This document shows, one piece after another, positions 5,155-6,477 of a stretch of DNA of 6,477 nt. Positions within the stretch are counted from its first letter, which is position 1, and every line of letters begins with the position of its first letter. Location of the stretch: assembly GCA_903938935.1 (NCBI GenBank), contig CAJAFD010000116.1, forward strand, positions 1 through 6,477. The letters are read 5' to 3'. The notes beneath the pieces are model-generated. The model did not search any database. It was not told where the DNA came from and saw only the letters and a program-made list of their open reading frames with translations. This DNA comes from an uncultured Opitutia bacterium. Lineage in GTDB: Bacteria; Verrucomicrobiota; Verrucomicrobiia; Opitutales; Opitutaceae. The position numbers and the translations under genes were made by a program.

Positions 5155-6477
5155 TCATCGCCCTCATCGACAACGGCTCCCTCGAGCCCGCCGCGACGCT
5201 CAACCTCCGCCGCGTCGCCGCCGCCCTCTCCGCCAACGTCGGCGTTACCGTGCACCCGGTCTCGTGGAAACACAGTGACCGCATCGCGCCCGCCGACCTC
5301 GACGGCACGCCCGCCGCCACGCTCAAACCGTGGATGTCCGCCCAACTCGCCGCCGGCGAACGCGACTTCGTTTTCCTCCCGTTCTTCATTAGTCCGCAAG
5401 GCGCCATCGGTTCCTCGCTGCGCGACGACCTCGAGAAACTCCAGTCGCCCGCCGCGCCGTTTCGCAGCGTGTTCACGACGAGTCTGGCGAGCGCAGACGT
5501 GATTCCCGCGATCATCGCCGATCGCATCCGCCAACAAATCCACACCGCTGGCCTTACCAATCCGCCCGTGATCGTCGTCGACCACGGCGGCCCTTCGCCC
5601 GCCTCTGCCGCCTTGCGCGACCAAGTCGCCGCCCAGGTCCGCACGCTCCTCGGCCCTGCCATCGGCCCGCTCGTCGCCGCCTCGATGGAGGGCGAAGAAC
5701 ACCCGCACAACCTCCCGTTGCTCGCCGACCAACTGTGTAAGGCTGGCTTCGATACAGGCGATGTCGTGATCGCGTTGCTCTTTCTTTCACCCGGTCGCCA
5801 CGCCGGCGCCGGCGGCGACATCGCCCAGATCTGCGCAGCCGCCACCTCCGCCCAACCTTCCCTCCGCTGCCACCCGACCGAGCTCATCGGCTCCCACCCG
5901 CTTGCTCTCGAAACCCTCATTCACGCCCTCCGCTCCACCCTCACCACCTCTTTCGCCATGTCCGCTCCTGCCACACCCGCTGCCACCACGTCCAAGCCTC
6001 TCGCCAAAAACGAGACCATCAAAACCGAGAGCAACTTCCTCCGCGGTCACATCCTCCGCGACCTCAATGACTCGACCACGGGCACGATCACCGAAGACAG
6101 CGCCCAGCTCACCAAATTCCACGGCATCTACGCCCAAGACGACCGCGACCTACGCAACCAACGTCGCCGCGAGAACAAAGAGAAAGCGTTCTCCTTCATG
6201 GCCCGCATCCGCGTCCCCGGCGGCGTGTGCACGCCCGCCCAGTGGCTCGCCCTCGACGCCCTCGCCGACTCCCACGCCAACGGCACCCTCAAGATCACCA
6301 CGCGCCAGGCCTTCCAGTTTCACGGCATCCTCAAGAGCAACCTCCGCCCGTCCATCAAGGCCATCAACGCCCAGCTCATGGACACGCTCGCGGCCTGCGG
6401 CGACGTCAACCGCAACGTCATGGCCAACCCCAACCCCGAACAGAGCGCCCTCCACGCCGAGACGCTCCGCCTCGCCA
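5151..6477 (+). CDS. cbiX-cysI: CbiX-type sirohydrochlorin chelatase fused in frame to sulfite reductase hemoprotein CysI (3' end beyond the window)
   Basis: Every codon from ATG 5151 to the window end is open, giving at least 442 residues. Residues 1-269 form a two-half CbiX-type chelatase, which inserts iron (or cobalt) into sirohydrochlorin. The first half has IDNGS at 6-10 and FLPFFISPQGA; the second has VVDHGG with His145 and LFLSPGRHAGAGGDI with His217. A linker rich in Ala, Pro and Thr at about 270-285 leads into CysI sequence: ESNFLRG at 292-298, KFHGIYAQDDRDLR at 322-335, TTRQAFQFHGILK at 383-395, and NRNVMANPNP at 420-429. These follow E. coli CysI closely. The siroheme and 4Fe-4S cysteines lie beyond the edge; full length would be about 830 residues if CysI is normal (inference). 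The start overlaps the cobA stop. Met270 could also be an independent CysI start. Confidence 0.85.
   Translation, partial: MIIALIDNGSLEPAATLNLRRVAAALSANVGVTVHPVSWKHSDRIAPADLDGTPAATLKPWMSAQLAAGERDFVFLPFFISPQGAIGSSLRDDLEKLQSPAAPFRSVFTTSLASADVIPAIIADRIRQQIHTAGLTNPPVIVVDHGGPSPASAALRDQVAAQVRTLLGPAIGPLVAASMEGEEHPHNLPLLADQLCKAGFDTGDVVIALLFLSPGRHAGAGGDIAQICAAATSAQPSLRCHPTELIGSHPLALETLIHALRSTLTTSFAMSAPATPAATTSKPLAKNETIKTESNFLRGHILRDLNDSTTGTITEDSAQLTKFHGIYAQDDRDLRNQRRRENKEKAFSFMARIRVPGGVCTPAQWLALDALADSHANGTLKITTRQAFQFHGILKSNLRPSIKAINAQLMDTLAACGDVNRNVMANPNPEQSALHAETLRLA
5958..6477 (+). other. cysI: CysI (NADPH-type sulfite reductase hemoprotein) segment, with a possible internal start at its first codon
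   Basis: This is the sulfite-reductase part of the larger open frame, given separately because conventional gene calling may place a gene start here. From ATG 5958 the sequence MSAPATPAATTSKPLAKNE looks like an ordinary N-terminus of a free-standing CysI, just where a separate gene would begin. The 173 complete codons cover the first ferredoxin-like half domain. CysI reduces sulfite to sulfide with six electrons, normally supplied by the flavoprotein CysJ, which is not seen here. No Shine-Dalgarno sequence precedes this ATG, but none precedes the other starts either, so internal initiation is neither supported nor excluded. Confidence 0.6.

Noticed and set aside
4893..5920. Long open frames on the minus strand opposite cobA and the chelatase gene.
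   Set aside because: They are Arg/Gly/Ala-rich products of high third-position GC opposite clearly conserved plus-strand genes and show no family motifs.
1..6477. CRISPR arrays, tRNA or rRNA genes, insertion sequences, attachment sites, phage or defence genes.
   Set aside because: No regularly spaced repeats, tRNA-like folds, transposase motifs or terminal inverted repeats were seen; the window is a metabolic locus.

Overview
This GC-rich window carries an assimilatory sulfate-reduction and siroheme locus. It is arranged as two divergent gene groups around a short AT-rich control region at about 4209-4359. Gene content, high G+C at third codon positions and the absence of a clear Shine-Dalgarno sequence before any start suggest a GC-rich Gram-negative bacterium. 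My best guess is Verrucomicrobiota, Opitutales-like, but this rests on general resemblance and cannot be proved from the window.

The minus-strand group, read right to left, is cysH (3'-phosphoadenylylsulfate reductase type), cysD and cysN (the two subunits of ATP sulfurylase), then an Rrf2-family regulator resembling the cysteine-metabolism repressor CymR. Gaps are 56, 20 and 47 bp, so one transcript is likely. After a hairpin comes a 157-residue protein, also on the minus strand, with an FGK-x-x-G type small domain and an acidic C-terminus ending DEEVPF, like the tip of single-stranded DNA-binding protein (SSB). It looks unrelated to sulfur metabolism. At the far left are a possible 3' end of a plus-strand gene and a plausible intrinsic terminator; bases 108-207 hold nothing I can assign.

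The plus-strand group starts with cobA (uroporphyrinogen-III C-methyltransferase). Its stop codon overlaps (ATGA) the start of an unusual open frame. That frame encodes a complete two-half CbiX-type sirohydrochlorin chelatase and, with no stop codon in between, continues into an NADPH-type sulfite reductase hemoprotein (CysI) that runs off the right edge. The enzyme family that makes siroheme thus appears fused to the enzyme that uses it. This is the most notable observation here.

Together the genes cover sulfate activation (CysDN), reduction to sulfite (CysH), siroheme synthesis (CobA, CbiX) and sulfite reduction to sulfide (CysI). Not seen are an APS kinase (cysC, or a CysC domain on CysN), a precorrin-2 dehydrogenase and the flavoprotein subunit cysJ; these would have to be outside the window. 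A perfect 8-bp inverted repeat, GTAAAGAT-N11-ATCTTTAC, lies in the divergent control region and is a candidate operator for the linked Rrf2 regulator.
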